Below, piece by piece: positions 33,441 to 43,182 of a stretch of 64,000 nt of DNA (within the stretch, counting starts at the first letter, position 1; each line of letters starts with the position of its first letter). Below the pieces are notes generated by a model, which had not been told where the DNA came from, did not search any database, and saw only the letters and a program-made list of their open reading frames with translations. Made by a program: the position numbers and the translations under genes. The stretch spans positions 806,001 to 870,000 of the forward strand of contig CAXBGS010000003.1 of the NCBI GenBank assembly GCA_963975425.1, in the 5' to 3' direction. This DNA comes from CAXBGS01 sp963975425 (lineage in GTDB: Bacteria > Planctomycetota > Planctomycetia > Pirellulales > Pirellulaceae).

Positions 33441-36172
33441 ACCGTAAAACTTTGAACCACCACTCCGTCAAATCCGAATCAACATCACCCGGCGAATCCG
33501 AATCAACACCACTCGGTGAATCCAACGATTCGCGTCGCGAGAACACATCCAACGACGTTCGCGCACCATCACTGACACCGCTATTGGTCCGCGCGTCCGC
33601 AGGGACGGGCAAGACGTATCAGTTGACCGGCCGACTAATGAAAATTCTATTCGGCGGCGCGCCGGTCGAAACAATCTTGGCGACAACGTTCACCCGAAAA
33701 GCAGCGGGTGAAATCCTGGATCGGGTGCTGATCAACCTCGCCCGCGCGGCCGACCCGAATGACGACAAGACCTTGCAGATGCTCCGTGAACAGGTTGGAA
33801 TTCCGACGCTTTCGCGGACCGCATGTTTGCAACAATTACGGCGCGTGCTGCAGAACATTCACCGCTTGCGAATCTGCACGCTGGACAGCCTGTTTTCGCA
33901 GCTTGCCCGTTCGTTCCCGTTCGAGTTAGGGCTTCCGCCGGCTTGGCGTTTGACCGACGAAATCGAAGAGGTCTGGATGCGTGAAGCGGCAGCCGATTCG
34001 ATGATCAGCGCGCTGGACCCCGGCGAAATGGTCTCGCTGCTTGCGATGCTGGGTAAAGGCGAATCGCGACGGTCAATCGCGCGAGAGGTATTGCGTGTGG
34101 TCGAACAGGGCTACACCCTGCAGCGGCAATGCGACGACGACGTCTGGGAAAAAGTCCGCGCACCGAAATCTCCCGAGCCATCGGAATTGACGCGAGTTGC
34201 CGGTGAACTGCGAAGTATATCGTTGCCACAAAAGAGTCTGGTAAAAAAACTAAACGCGACCGCCGATCTGTTGGACTCACGCGATCTGAAAGCATTGGTC
34301 GCGGACACATTGTTAATCAACATCGCGAGGGCAAGACGGACCAACGATATCGTCAAGTACGGAAGCGCTAAATTCCCCGAGTCGGTATTAGACGACGCAT
34401 TCGACAAACTGTACGCAGCGGTACGTACCAAGGCACTGTCGCTGTTGAGTGAGCAAAATCGAGCAACAGGACACATTTTGGCCGCCTATGACAGCCACGT
34501 CACCAGCCTGAAACATGCTGCCCGCACGCTTGGCTTTGACGACGTGGCAGCTCGATTGGCGAACCAGTTTGCAAAATTCGACGCAGACGCTTTGCACAAT
34601 CGAATGGACGGTGCGATCGACCATTTGTTACTGGATGAGTTTCAAGATACTTCTGCGATTCAGTGGCAAGTACTGCGACCGCTGGCAAGACGCTCGGCCG
34701 CGCCCGCCCCAGACGTGGACGATGCTCTTTCAACGACTCAAGCCCGTTCCTTCTTTTGTGTCGGTGATACGAAACAAGCGATCTATGGTTGGCGCGGCGG
34801 TGTTGCCGAAATTTTTGATGCCGTCGAGACACAAATCCAAGGAGTCGAATCGGGCGGATTGCACGAAAGTTTCCGCAGCAGCCCGGTCATCCTGGACGTC
34901 GTCAACCGCGTCTTTCTAAATCTGACACGCCATCCCATCGCTGTGGTCAAGGATTCGAAAGATTTGGCGGACGCGTCAGTATTCGAAGCGGAAGCGCTCA
35001 GCCGATTCGCGTCGAATTTCAAAGAGCATATCTCCAGACGCGAAGATCTGGACGGGCACGTTTCTTTTCGCACATCAAGATCAAGCGATGGCGACTCGGC
35101 AACGAAAAAACTTTGCGTTTACGAAGACGCCGCAGCGTTGATCGATGACCTGCATGCGAAAGCGCCGCACGTGTCGATCGGCGTACTGACGCGATCCAAT
35201 GCGGGTGTCGCTCAGATGTATTTCCAGCTTGATCAGTTGGGAATCGACGTTTCGCAGGAAGGTGGCAATCCATTGACCGATTCAGCCGCCGTCGAAATTG
35301 TCTTGTCCGCGTTGATGTGGGCGGAACATCCAGGTGACCTGCGCTGGCGGTTCCATGTCCTTTCGACACCGCTGGTCGATCGTTTGCCCGGCAGCAAGCT
35401 TGAATCGGCATCGGGTGCCAATTTCATCCGGCAAATGGTGGAAGACCGTGGATTGACCGAAACGATCGAGTACCTTGCCGATGGCTTGGCCGGCAATTGT
35501 GATGCCCGCGATACCATTCGACTGCGGCAATTGACACATCTGGCGATGCAGTACCAACAAAACACGGCGCCGCGGATTCGTGATTTCGTCCGTATGGTTC
35601 GACAGAAACGCGTCGAACGTCCGCAGCAAGCGCCCGTCCGCGTGATGACCATCCATCAATCGAAAGGACTCGAATTTGACGCCGTGGTCCTGCCAGAACT
35701 GAGCGGTGATTTGGCCAGCATTCGAGACGCGTATGTGGCCGATGTGCCAAACTTAGGCGATCCGCCGGTGGGCATTTCACGCTGGATGGAGGGAAGGTCA
35801 CGGCACTTTCTCAGCACGCACTGGCAGCGCGAGTTCGGCAAAAAAATCCGCAGCGTTAACACCGAAGCGCTCTGCACGCTGTACGTCGCGATGACGCGAG
35901 CACGCCAAGCGTTGTACATGTTTAGTCAACCGGCGAACAAAACTGACTTCGCAACGAAAACCCCTGCATCACTGATCTACCACGCCTTAAATTGCAGCGT
36001 CGATCCCACGGAAAGCGAAACAACGCTGTTCGAAATGGGAAATCGTGATTGGTTTGCATCGACGGGCAAGACTGATACGACGGGGGAACGTCTGGCCGAG
36101 ACAGCCAAGTCAACCGAGATCCGTTTCCAGCCGCTGCCGCCGGTACCGCGCCGAAATCGAGTAAAGAAGTAA
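33437..36172 (+). CDS. addA: AddA-like UvrD/Rep helicase subunit without a C-terminal nuclease
   Basis: 911 residues. Superfamily 1 helicase motifs in order: Walker A SAGTGKT (about 54-60), TTFTRKAA, Walker B LLLDEFQDT (about 397), VGDTKQAIYGWRGG (about 441), VMTIHQSKGLEFD (about 735) and YVAMTRARQALYMF (about 815). The chain ends 90 residues after the last helicase motif. The PD-(D/E)XK nuclease that ends a typical AddA (about 1200 residues) is missing, so end resection would rely on the AddB nuclease. The N-terminal 30 residues are a serine/glutamate-rich repeat made by a 24-bp duplication. Start overlaps addB. Confidence 0.88.
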   Translation: MNRKTLNHHSVKSESTSPGESESTPLGESNDSRRENTSNDVRAPSLTPLLVRASAGTGKTYQLTGRLMKILFGGAPVETILATTFTRKAAGEILDRVLINLARAADPNDDKTLQMLREQVGIPTLSRTACLQQLRRVLQNIHRLRICTLDSLFSQLARSFPFELGLPPAWRLTDEIEEVWMREAAADSMISALDPGEMVSLLAMLGKGESRRSIAREVLRVVEQGYTLQRQCDDDVWEKVRAPKSPEPSELTRVAGELRSISLPQKSLVKKLNATADLLDSRDLKALVADTLLINIARARRTNDIVKYGSAKFPESVLDDAFDKLYAAVRTKALSLLSEQNRATGHILAAYDSHVTSLKHAARTLGFDDVAARLANQFAKFDADALHNRMDGAIDHLLLDEFQDTSAIQWQVLRPLARRSAAPAPDVDDALSTTQARSFFCVGDTKQAIYGWRGGVAEIFDAVETQIQGVESGGLHESFRSSPVILDVVNRVFLNLTRHPIAVVKDSKDLADASVFEAEALSRFASNFKEHISRREDLDGHVSFRTSRSSDGDSATKKLCVYEDAAALIDDLHAKAPHVSIGVLTRSNAGVAQMYFQLDQLGIDVSQEGGNPLTDSAAVEIVLSALMWAEHPGDLRWRFHVLSTPLVDRLPGSKLESASGANFIRQMVEDRGLTETIEYLADGLAGNCDARDTIRLRQLTHLAMQYQQNTAPRIRDFVRMVRQKRVERPQQAPVRVMTIHQSKGLEFDAVVLPELSGDLASIRDAYVADVPNLGDPPVGISRWMEGRSRHFLSTHWQREFGKKIRSVNTEALCTLYVAMTRARQALYMFSQPANKTDFATKTPASLIYHALNCSVDPTESETTLFEMGNRDWFASTGKTDTTGERLAETAKSTEIRFQPLPPVPRRNRVKK
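33471..33518. repeat. In-frame tandem duplication, 24 bp x 2
   Basis: Two copies at 33471-33494 and 33495-33518 starting AATCCGAATCAACA, with three differences. They encode the repeated SESTSPGE / SESTPLGE at the AddA N-terminus. Confidence 0.88.
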
Positions 36173-36176
36173 ACCG

Positions 36177-37460
36177 ATGACAAATCGAAAGATCCTGCAC
36201 GCAGCCGATATTCACTTGGACAGTCCGCTGCAAAGACTGGGTTCGTATGACGACGCACCGATCGAGCAAATCCGAGGTGCATCTCGGCGTGCGCTGGAAA
36301 ACATGGTCAACCTTGCCGTCGATCAGCAAGTCGACCTCGTCGTCATCGCGGGGGATCTTTACGACGGTGATTATCGCGATCAAAACACCGGCTTGTTCTT
36401 TGTCCGCCAGGCGACCCGACTGGTCAACGCGGGGATTCCCGTTGTCGTGATCCGCGGCAACCACGACGCGATGAATGTCATGACGTCGACATTGCCGCTG
36501 CCTGCCAACCCAGACGGCAGCAAAATCATGATGTCGGAAAAACGCGTCGATCAACGCGTCTTTGACGATCGGGGCATCGTTGTCCACGGTCGATCGTTTC
36601 GTAAACGCGCCGAGACAGACGACTTGTCGAAAAGCTATCCGGCGCCCCTCAGTGGGATGTTCAATCTGGGCTTGCTGCACACCAGTTTGACGGGCGCCGA
36701 AGGTCACGAGCCATACGCGCCGTGCTCGCCAGTCCAACTGAGCGACAAGCGATACGACTACTGGGCACTCGGCCATGTTCACACGCGTGCAGAATACGTT
36801 TTGGATGACGCGGCACCGATTGTGTTCAGCGGCAACATCCAAGGCCGACACATTCGTGAATTCGGCCCCAAAGGTTGTGTGATCGTCGACATCGATTCGC
36901 ACGACCAGACCACTCGGCAATTTCATCCGTTAGATGTCGTCCGCTGGATAGTGTGCGAAATTGACGTATCCGCGATGACTCACGTCGACGAGATCCACGA
37001 CGCGTTCCAGCAATGGATTCTTGCGACGCTGCCCGACTTGAATGGTCGACTGTTGGTCGTTCGGGTGCGTTTGACAGGCCGTTCGACATTGCACGGCGAA
37101 TTGCATCGGCAAGTCGATCAACTCGAGGCGTCACTGCGGGCGACGGCGATGGCCTGTGGCGACGAGCAAACCTGGCTCGAAAAACTTCGCCTCAAAACAA
37201 GTCCTCCTGCCGACAACCGTGTCACCGCTGATGTGGATGGGCCACTGGCGAGCCTGCAGACGATTGTCGACCAATTCCGCAGCGATCCGAGCCTTGGCAA
37301 TCGCGTGGCAGAAGAACTGTCTGCCTTGATCAGCAAGGTTCCCGCGGAATGTCGTGACCCGGATGACGATCCCGACAATCCGCAATGGTCATCCGAGTTG
37401 CTGGAATCGGCATCGGCACAACTTCGCAGTCACTTACAAGGACAGCAAACGCAAGAATGA
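36177..37460 (+). CDS. YhaO/SbcD-type metallophosphoesterase DNA exonuclease
   Basis: 427 residues. Calcineurin-like phosphoesterase motifs in order: AADIHLD (9-15), AGDLYDGD, IRGNHDA, LGLLHTSL and LGHVHTRAEY, which supply the two-metal site of Mre11/SbcD nucleases. The C-terminal region (residues about 260-427) is the capping/DNA-binding part. It partners the following SMC-like ATPase in a Mre11-Rad50-like complex for DNA-end cleavage. It begins four bases after addA and overlaps the ATPase gene (ATGA at 37457-37460). Resembles Bacillus YhaO more than classic SbcD by partner type. Confidence 0.9.
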   Translation: MTNRKILHAADIHLDSPLQRLGSYDDAPIEQIRGASRRALENMVNLAVDQQVDLVVIAGDLYDGDYRDQNTGLFFVRQATRLVNAGIPVVVIRGNHDAMNVMTSTLPLPANPDGSKIMMSEKRVDQRVFDDRGIVVHGRSFRKRAETDDLSKSYPAPLSGMFNLGLLHTSLTGAEGHEPYAPCSPVQLSDKRYDYWALGHVHTRAEYVLDDAAPIVFSGNIQGRHIREFGPKGCVIVDIDSHDQTTRQFHPLDVVRWIVCEIDVSAMTHVDEIHDAFQQWILATLPDLNGRLLVVRVRLTGRSTLHGELHRQVDQLEASLRATAMACGDEQTWLEKLRLKTSPPADNRVTADVDGPLASLQTIVDQFRSDPSLGNRVAEELSALISKVPAECRDPDDDPDNPQWSSELLESASAQLRSHLQGQQTQE

Positions 37461-40400
37461 TCATCGAAAGACTCGACCTGCAAGCCTACGGTGGCTTTTC
37501 CGATGTTTCGTTGGATCTATCCGCCGAGCCTCACCGTTTTCATCTGGTGTACGGCCCCAACGAATCGGGCAAGTCCACCAGCTTACGAGCCATCACCTCG
37601 TTACTGTACGGCATGTCCAGCCGGATTGAGGACGCGTACATCCATCCCGCCGCAAAGCTGCGCGTCGGCGCGGTGCTGCGCGACGATCGGGGCAATACGA
37701 TCGAATGCCTGCGCCGCCGTGGACGAGTCAAAACACTGCGGCAAGCCAACGACAAAGATGTTATCGACGATTCTGTCCTGCATGACATGCTGGGCGGTAT
37801 CGACGAGGAGACGTTCCGGCGCCAGTTCGGCCTTTCACACGAAGAACTGGTCGAGGGTGGATCGGCGATCCTCAGTGGTAATGGCGACCTGGGTGCCATC
37901 TTGTTTGCCGCCGGGGCGGGCATCGGTCGGCTGAAAGAAATCCAGTCGACACTGGCGACCGAGTCGGACCAGCTATTTAAACCTAGCGGAAAGAACGCAG
38001 CGCTCAATCAAGCGATCCGCGAGTTTGGCGAGAAGAACAAGAAATTAAAGGACTTGCAAGTCGCGCCTGCGGAGTTCAAACGATTGCAATCAGAGTTCGA
38101 AGCGAAGCGGGCAGTGGCCGCTGAGATGGAAAACTCGCTGACCAAGACGGCATCCGACCTGAACCGGCTTCGCGCGTATCGTAAGGCGATGCCGATCGCA
38201 CCAAAGTGGAAATCGATTGTCGCCGAACTACAGCCATTGCAAGACGCGCCGCTGCTGGATGCGGGCTTTACCGAACGACGACGTGACCTTGAATCGCAAC
38301 TCGCGTTAAAAACCCAGACACTAGCGAATCTTGAAAAACGTTTGGCCGATCTTTCCGAATCGCTTCGCGGTATCGCCGCGGACGATCAAATCATGTCGCA
38401 CGCTAGCGAGATCGATGAACTGTTTCAAAATCTTGGCGCGATCCGTAAGGCACGAAAAGACCAAGTCGGTCTTGTTCGCATCCGCCATGAAATCGAACGC
38501 GCGATGGTCGAAACGCTGCGTCAGCTGGCGATTGAGATTCCGGACGCTCATGAGGAAACTCGCAATGAGCGTATTGACGCATCCGTCGGACGTCTGGAAC
38601 TGACCGATGCCACGCGATCAACGATCAATTCGATGGCTCAGAATTACGGCGTGCTGATTCAGCAACGAGACTTGGCCGAACAAGAATTAGCAACGTTGAA
38701 ACGCAAGCTGGATGATGTCGAGGAGGAACTGCGAGAGTCAGGGACGCCCGGAGATCCACAGTTATTGCGGGACGTTCTGGATGCGGTTGGATCGCCACAC
38801 ACGCGGATCGAGGCCGCCCAACAGCAAACCGAATTGGTCAATCGCTTTCACCGTAAGGCCGACGATTTATTGCAGCGACTCGCGGGGTACGAAGGAACCG
38901 CAGCGCAAGCGGCGAAATTATCTCTGCCAACGACACAGCAGATCGAACGCTTGTCAGCCCGACTGCAATCCAGCGATGACGCACTCGCGGCGGCCAGATC
39001 CAAACTGGAACAGTTGTTCGCCGACAGAGATCAGACGGCATTAAGGCTTCGCCAAGACGCGATGACGGACAAACTTCCAACAATGGAAGAACTGCAGCAA
39101 GCGAGAAAAAATCGCAACGAAACGATCGATCGAGTCGGCGAAGAGGCATCCGGAGGCATCATTTCGCAACAAACCGTCAGCCGTCTTAGAAACGAGGTAA
39201 TGCGGGCCGATCAGTTGATCGACACGATACGCATGCACGGCGAAACGGTGCATCGACGGGCAGCCGACCAAGCCAAACTGGACCTGCTGGATGAACAAAT
39301 TGAACTACAGCAAGCGACAGTGGAAACGGCGACGGAGGAATCAAGCGAGGCGCACGAACAGTGGCAATCGATCTGGCAAGCGATCGACGTGGTCGCCGAC
39401 ACACCGGCGCGAATGCAGCGTTGGGTCGCCGATCACCAGCAATTGGTTGAATGTGTTGCACAGTGCCAATTGGAAACCAATCGGCTAAACAAAATTGATG
39501 AACAAGTCACGGTCGCTTGCCGTCGGCTGCACGAGGTCGTTGCCACGGCGACCTGCGTTGCGGCACCGGCCCCGCAGGGAGGCGGGCTTTTTGATCGCGA
39601 AGAATCGCGTGATGATTTGACACGACTGTATGACGAAGCGGCGAGTCTGCAGCGTTCGCTCTCCGAATCGAAGTCACGGTATGACCAACTCTGTCAGAAA
39701 CGAGACGCCCTAAAAAATGATCTGCCCGCGGCGGAATCTCGATTGCAGTCATCGATCGGAAAAACGCAACAGTGGGATCAGCGATGGGAAAAGGTGACCG
39801 CAGCTTTTGTGGATGCCGCCGACCGCAGCCCCGACGTCGTCGTGTCCATGCTCAGCAAAATCGACGAACTGTGTGACCAACGTCGAGAACGGAACATTTT
39901 GGCCACGCGTATTCGGTCAATCGGCGAAGACGACCAGCGGTACCGCGACGATGTCCTTCGTGTCGCGGGAAGCCTGGGCATCAAAACCGATGAAATTCGA
40001 CAACACGATGGCGATGTTTCGACCGTCGTTCAAGTTTTATTTGACCGGTTGCAGCACGAGCGCAGCCAGGCCAGTCATCGCACGTCTCTGGGCCAACAAG
40101 CCGAAGATGCCCGGCGAGAGATATCGTTGGCCAGGCAACAGGTTGATGAACTGGACGGGATGCTGGCCAAACTTTGCGAGGAAGCCGACTGCACGCACGT
40201 CAAAGAATTGGTCGAAATCGAGCGACGTGCCGAACAGCGGCGTCAGTTTGAAGCTTCGCTTGAAGCCGTCGAGGATCAACTGCGTATCCTCGCCGGGGGC
40301 AGTGAAATCGCGGACTTCGTTGACCGAACACTTGAACAAGATGCGGGCGTGCTGGACGTCGAAATCGAAAAACTGGAATCGAGCGAACGAGAACTCAGTG

Positions 40401-41035
40401 AACGTATCGCCGCAGCCAACCAAGACCTTGGCGGCCTGCGGCGGGATCTGCAACGGATCGACGGCAGTGCTGAAGCTTCCGAGCTGCGGCAGTCGATCCA
40501 ACTGTTAGCCGGTCAAATCAGTCGGCATGCGCAACAGTACGCGCAGACAAAAATCGCCGCCATGATTTTGCGCGAGGCGATCGAGCACTATCGTCGCGAA
40601 AACCAAGGACCCGTGCTTGGTTACGCGCAAGAATTTTTTCGCGGCTTGACCTGTGGTGAGTACACCACATTGCGCGTGGACCATGACGACGACGGGTCGC
40701 CGGTGTTGTTAGGAATTCGAGAAGCGGGTTTGCCCGATGTTCATGCGACCCACATGAGCACCGGTACCGCTGACGCGTTGTACCTAAGCTTACGACTGGC
40801 GTCATTGAAACATCAGATTTCGCACGGACAAACCGTGCCTTTGATCGTGGACGACTGTTTGATCCAGCTGGATGATCGCCGAGCAGTCGCGGCAATCAAA
40901 GCATTTTCTGAATTGTCGACTCAGACGCAAGTCATTCTATTCACCCATCACAAACATCTGATCGATTTGGCTCGCAATCACTTAGGCGAGCAGGAATTTC
41001 ACGTCCATCAGTTGGACGAACTCTCCATTGGTTGA
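37457..41035 (+). CDS. YhaN/SbcC-like SMC-type ATPase
   Basis: 1192 residues from the ATG at 37457 inside the preceding stop; the longer frame to 37385 is rejected. Begins MIIERLDLQAYGGF as in YhaN-type proteins. Walker A GPNESGKSTS at about 32-41, long coiled-coil arms (about residues 160-1040), signature MSTGTADALYLSLRLA at about 1099, and Walker B PLIVDDCLIQLDD at about 1130. No CxxC zinc hook is visible in the coiled coil, unlike Rad50/SbcC, which fits the YhaN branch. Tethers DNA ends and controls the nuclease partner. Last gene of the four-gene repair operon. Confidence 0.9.
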   Translation: MIIERLDLQAYGGFSDVSLDLSAEPHRFHLVYGPNESGKSTSLRAITSLLYGMSSRIEDAYIHPAAKLRVGAVLRDDRGNTIECLRRRGRVKTLRQANDKDVIDDSVLHDMLGGIDEETFRRQFGLSHEELVEGGSAILSGNGDLGAILFAAGAGIGRLKEIQSTLATESDQLFKPSGKNAALNQAIREFGEKNKKLKDLQVAPAEFKRLQSEFEAKRAVAAEMENSLTKTASDLNRLRAYRKAMPIAPKWKSIVAELQPLQDAPLLDAGFTERRRDLESQLALKTQTLANLEKRLADLSESLRGIAADDQIMSHASEIDELFQNLGAIRKARKDQVGLVRIRHEIERAMVETLRQLAIEIPDAHEETRNERIDASVGRLELTDATRSTINSMAQNYGVLIQQRDLAEQELATLKRKLDDVEEELRESGTPGDPQLLRDVLDAVGSPHTRIEAAQQQTELVNRFHRKADDLLQRLAGYEGTAAQAAKLSLPTTQQIERLSARLQSSDDALAAARSKLEQLFADRDQTALRLRQDAMTDKLPTMEELQQARKNRNETIDRVGEEASGGIISQQTVSRLRNEVMRADQLIDTIRMHGETVHRRAADQAKLDLLDEQIELQQATVETATEESSEAHEQWQSIWQAIDVVADTPARMQRWVADHQQLVECVAQCQLETNRLNKIDEQVTVACRRLHEVVATATCVAAPAPQGGGLFDREESRDDLTRLYDEAASLQRSLSESKSRYDQLCQKRDALKNDLPAAESRLQSSIGKTQQWDQRWEKVTAAFVDAADRSPDVVVSMLSKIDELCDQRRERNILATRIRSIGEDDQRYRDDVLRVAGSLGIKTDEIRQHDGDVSTVVQVLFDRLQHERSQASHRTSLGQQAEDARREISLARQQVDELDGMLAKLCEEADCTHVKELVEIERRAEQRRQFEASLEAVEDQLRILAGGSEIADFVDRTLEQDAGVLDVEIEKLESSERELSERIAAANQDLGGLRRDLQRIDGSAEASELRQSIQLLAGQISRHAQQYAQTKIAAMILREAIEHYRRENQGPVLGYAQEFFRGLTCGEYTTLRVDHDDDGSPVLLGIREAGLPDVHATHMSTGTADALYLSLRLASLKHQISHGQTVPLIVDDCLIQLDDRRAVAAIKAFSELSTQTQVILFTHHKHLIDLARNHLGEQEFHVHQLDELSIG

Positions 41036-41088
41036 TGCGCGAATGCGTGCTTGATGCGCAAATGCGTGCTTGATGCGGGAATGCGGGC
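41032..41088. repeat. Tandem repeat, 19 bp x 3, across the ATPase stop codon
   Basis: Copies begin at 41032, 41051 and 41070: TTGATGCGCGAATGCGTGC and two variants. The TGA of the upstream gene (41033-41035) lies in the first copy. Confidence 0.92.
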
Positions 41089-41494
41089 GTGCAAAACGCG
41101 CGGTCTCATATCGTGCGGTCATCGCCTGTTCCATCACGACTCGCGTGTTCAAGACTCGCGCAACCATCGCTCTTACGATGGTCGCCCAAACGAACCTGCA
41201 CCGCGTCGCGGCCTCCATCCGTGACGTCCGCTTGCGGTGTGCTCGGACCGGCTGATTTACAACGCTCTGATCGCTATCGTGCTCGCCCGTTTCGAACTTT
41301 CGTCAACGCTATGCAGGTCGTTGCGAGTCACATCTGACTGCGCTGACAGGAGAACAGTCTGAGCACCGGCCGCAAGCAAATATTAAGAAATTTGCATTAA
41401 GACGCTCAGAACGCTCTACTAACGATCGTTAATCGCACACTAACGTCGATTTAACGCAGTTTTATCACCCTTTTTTTTACTTTGGAGCGTGTTG
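41036..41494. other. Intergenic region upstream of the small lipoprotein gene
   Basis: 459 bases. It contains the 19-bp repeat, a GC-rich middle without a convincing gene, and an AT-rich last 120 bases with several TTAA and TAAC motifs, a GCAAAT/ATTTGC inverted repeat near 41376-41394, and a 12-bp palindrome at 41420. The AT-rich end looks like a promoter region. Confidence 0.5.
41420..41431. promoter_or_regulatory. 12-bp perfect palindrome TAACGATCGTTA, candidate operator
   Basis: TAACGATCGTTA lies 63 bases before the lipoprotein start in an AT-rich stretch; related half-sites (CTAACG, TTAACG) recur within 35 bases. It is of a size and position that suits a dimeric regulator. Confidence 0.35.
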
Positions 41495-41698
41495 ATGGAA
41501 ATGATCCGAAAATTGAATTTTGCAGCCCCTGTGGCAGCTTGCTGCCTGCTTTTGTGCTGCTCACTGGCAGGCTGTGACTCAGGCGGAGGCGAGCCGGAGA
41601 CGATTTCGACCCAAAGCGAGCTCGAACAGTATCTCGAAGAGAACCCGAATTACGACGAGGGTATGGACGACGCATCTGCGGAAGAAGACTTGGAATAG
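41495..41698 (+). CDS. Small acidic lipoprotein
   Basis: 67 residues from the ATG at 41495, which has TTTGGAG eight bases upstream. Signal peptide with lipobox LAGC (C27 becomes the lipidated residue). The mature 41 residues are strongly acidic (GGGEPETISTQSELEQYLEE and a D/E-rich tail). Similar tiny lipoproteins often precede DUF1559 genes in planctomycetes, and a DUF1559 gene follows 152 bases downstream. Function unknown. Confidence 0.75.
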   Translation: MEMIRKLNFAAPVAACCLLLCCSLAGCDSGGGEPETISTQSELEQYLEENPNYDEGMDDASAEEDLE

Positions 41699-41850
41699 CG
41701 TCGTATGCCAAACGAAAAGCAGTGAGAATTTTTTCAGCCGGCGATCATTGAATTGCCGACTCGACGCAAGGCAGATTTGCCTTGAATTTTTTTGTGGGGT
41801 GCGTTTGTGCCTCTCTATCACTTTCATTTTCAATTGAGATGGACTCTGTA

Positions 41851-43182
41851 ATGTATGATCGAACTCGAAGACAGGGCTTCACGCTGGTGGAGCTGTTGGT
41901 GGTGATTGCCATCATCGGCGTGCTGGTTGGACTCCTGTTACCCGCCGTGCAAGCGGCTCGTGAAGCGGCTCGGCGAATGAGCTGCAGCAATAATTTCAAA
42001 CAGATTGGATTGGCGGTTCACAACTATCACGCGGCGTACAATTTAGTTCCGATGCACGGCACCGGAACGATCAGTGTTGATTATCACCAACAACCACCAC
42101 GCGATCAGCCAATCACCGGAAACAGCGGAATGGACCTGAGCTTCCTGGTTGGCATTTTGCCATTTATGGAACAGCAAGCGCTTTGGGAACAAATCAGCAA
42201 TCCCTTTGTCCCCACCGTCGGATCGACAGTATCGGTTCCACCCAGCCCGACCGATCCCGCGTTTCCACCGATGGGCCCCAGTCCGCACAAACCACTTGGC
42301 AATGCCACACGTGGACATGTGGCGCACCAATACGATCCTTGGTTGACCGAGATCCCAACGCTGCGATGTCCCAGCGATCCTGGCCGAGGCTTACCAGCGA
42401 ACGGCCGCACGAACTACGCCGCCTGCATCGGTGACTCGATGGACGTGACCCACGTCGGGACGCGGGCGTACGGCATGACGGCCGGACCAACCATGGGCCC
42501 AGGCTGGTCGAATTATCCTGCTCCGTATGGTCGCCCCAATTCCAATCTGGCGCAACGCGCACGATCCGGTTGTCGCGGTTTCTTTATTCCAAGAACCGCC
42601 GCGGCTTTTCGTGACACGCTGGACGGGTTGTCCAACACGATCATGGCGGGCGAGATCGCGACCGACCTTGGTGACCGGGACATCCGTACCGACTTTTATC
42701 GGGGTGCCGGCATGGATATGGGCGGTCTGTACGACAACCCGAACGTTGCGCAAGAATCAGGCTGGATCAATCCGCTGCGACCGCAGTTCTGGGATCCCAC
42801 GGTGGTCGGACCCAACCCAGGCGTCCCGACGGGGGCGGCGGGCAAGCGAGGATACCGGTGGCACAATTCTCGCGGAATCTACAGTGCGATGGCAACAATT
42901 TTGGCCCCCAATCGCGAAGTCGTGATGACGGCCGGTGGTGCGTCGCTTGGCACGATCCCGCCGAGCAGCCGACACCAGGGCGGCGTGCATGTCTTGATGG
43001 GCGACGGTGCGGTGAAATTTGTGACCGATTCGATCGAATCGGGGAATTCAAGTTCGCCAACGGTTTACCGGATCAACAACACCCGTGTCTCGACGCTTCC
43101 GATCGGTTCGGCAAGTCCCTATGGATTGTGGGGCGCACTGGGAACTCGAGCGAACCGGGAAACCATCGACGAAGAGTTTTGA
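41851..43182 (+). CDS. DUF1559 pseudopilin-like protein
   Basis: 443 residues from the ATG at 41851; ATG at 41839 would add four residues. Short basic leader then GFTLVELLVVIAIIGVL, the prepilin peptidase (type II secretion/type IV pilin) processing site with Glu+5. The conserved LLLPAVQAAREAARRMSC follows. Near the C-terminus is the H-X9-DG motif (RHQGGVHVLMGDG). Exported and assembled or anchored at the membrane. Such paralogues exist in large numbers in planctomycetes; role unknown, possibly pseudopilin-like surface structures. Confidence 0.93.
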   Translation: MYDRTRRQGFTLVELLVVIAIIGVLVGLLLPAVQAAREAARRMSCSNNFKQIGLAVHNYHAAYNLVPMHGTGTISVDYHQQPPRDQPITGNSGMDLSFLVGILPFMEQQALWEQISNPFVPTVGSTVSVPPSPTDPAFPPMGPSPHKPLGNATRGHVAHQYDPWLTEIPTLRCPSDPGRGLPANGRTNYAACIGDSMDVTHVGTRAYGMTAGPTMGPGWSNYPAPYGRPNSNLAQRARSGCRGFFIPRTAAAFRDTLDGLSNTIMAGEIATDLGDRDIRTDFYRGAGMDMGGLYDNPNVAQESGWINPLRPQFWDPTVVGPNPGVPTGAAGKRGYRWHNSRGIYSAMATILAPNREVVMTAGGASLGTIPPSSRHQGGVHVLMGDGAVKFVTDSIESGNSSSPTVYRINNTRVSTLPIGSASPYGLWGALGTRANRETIDEEF

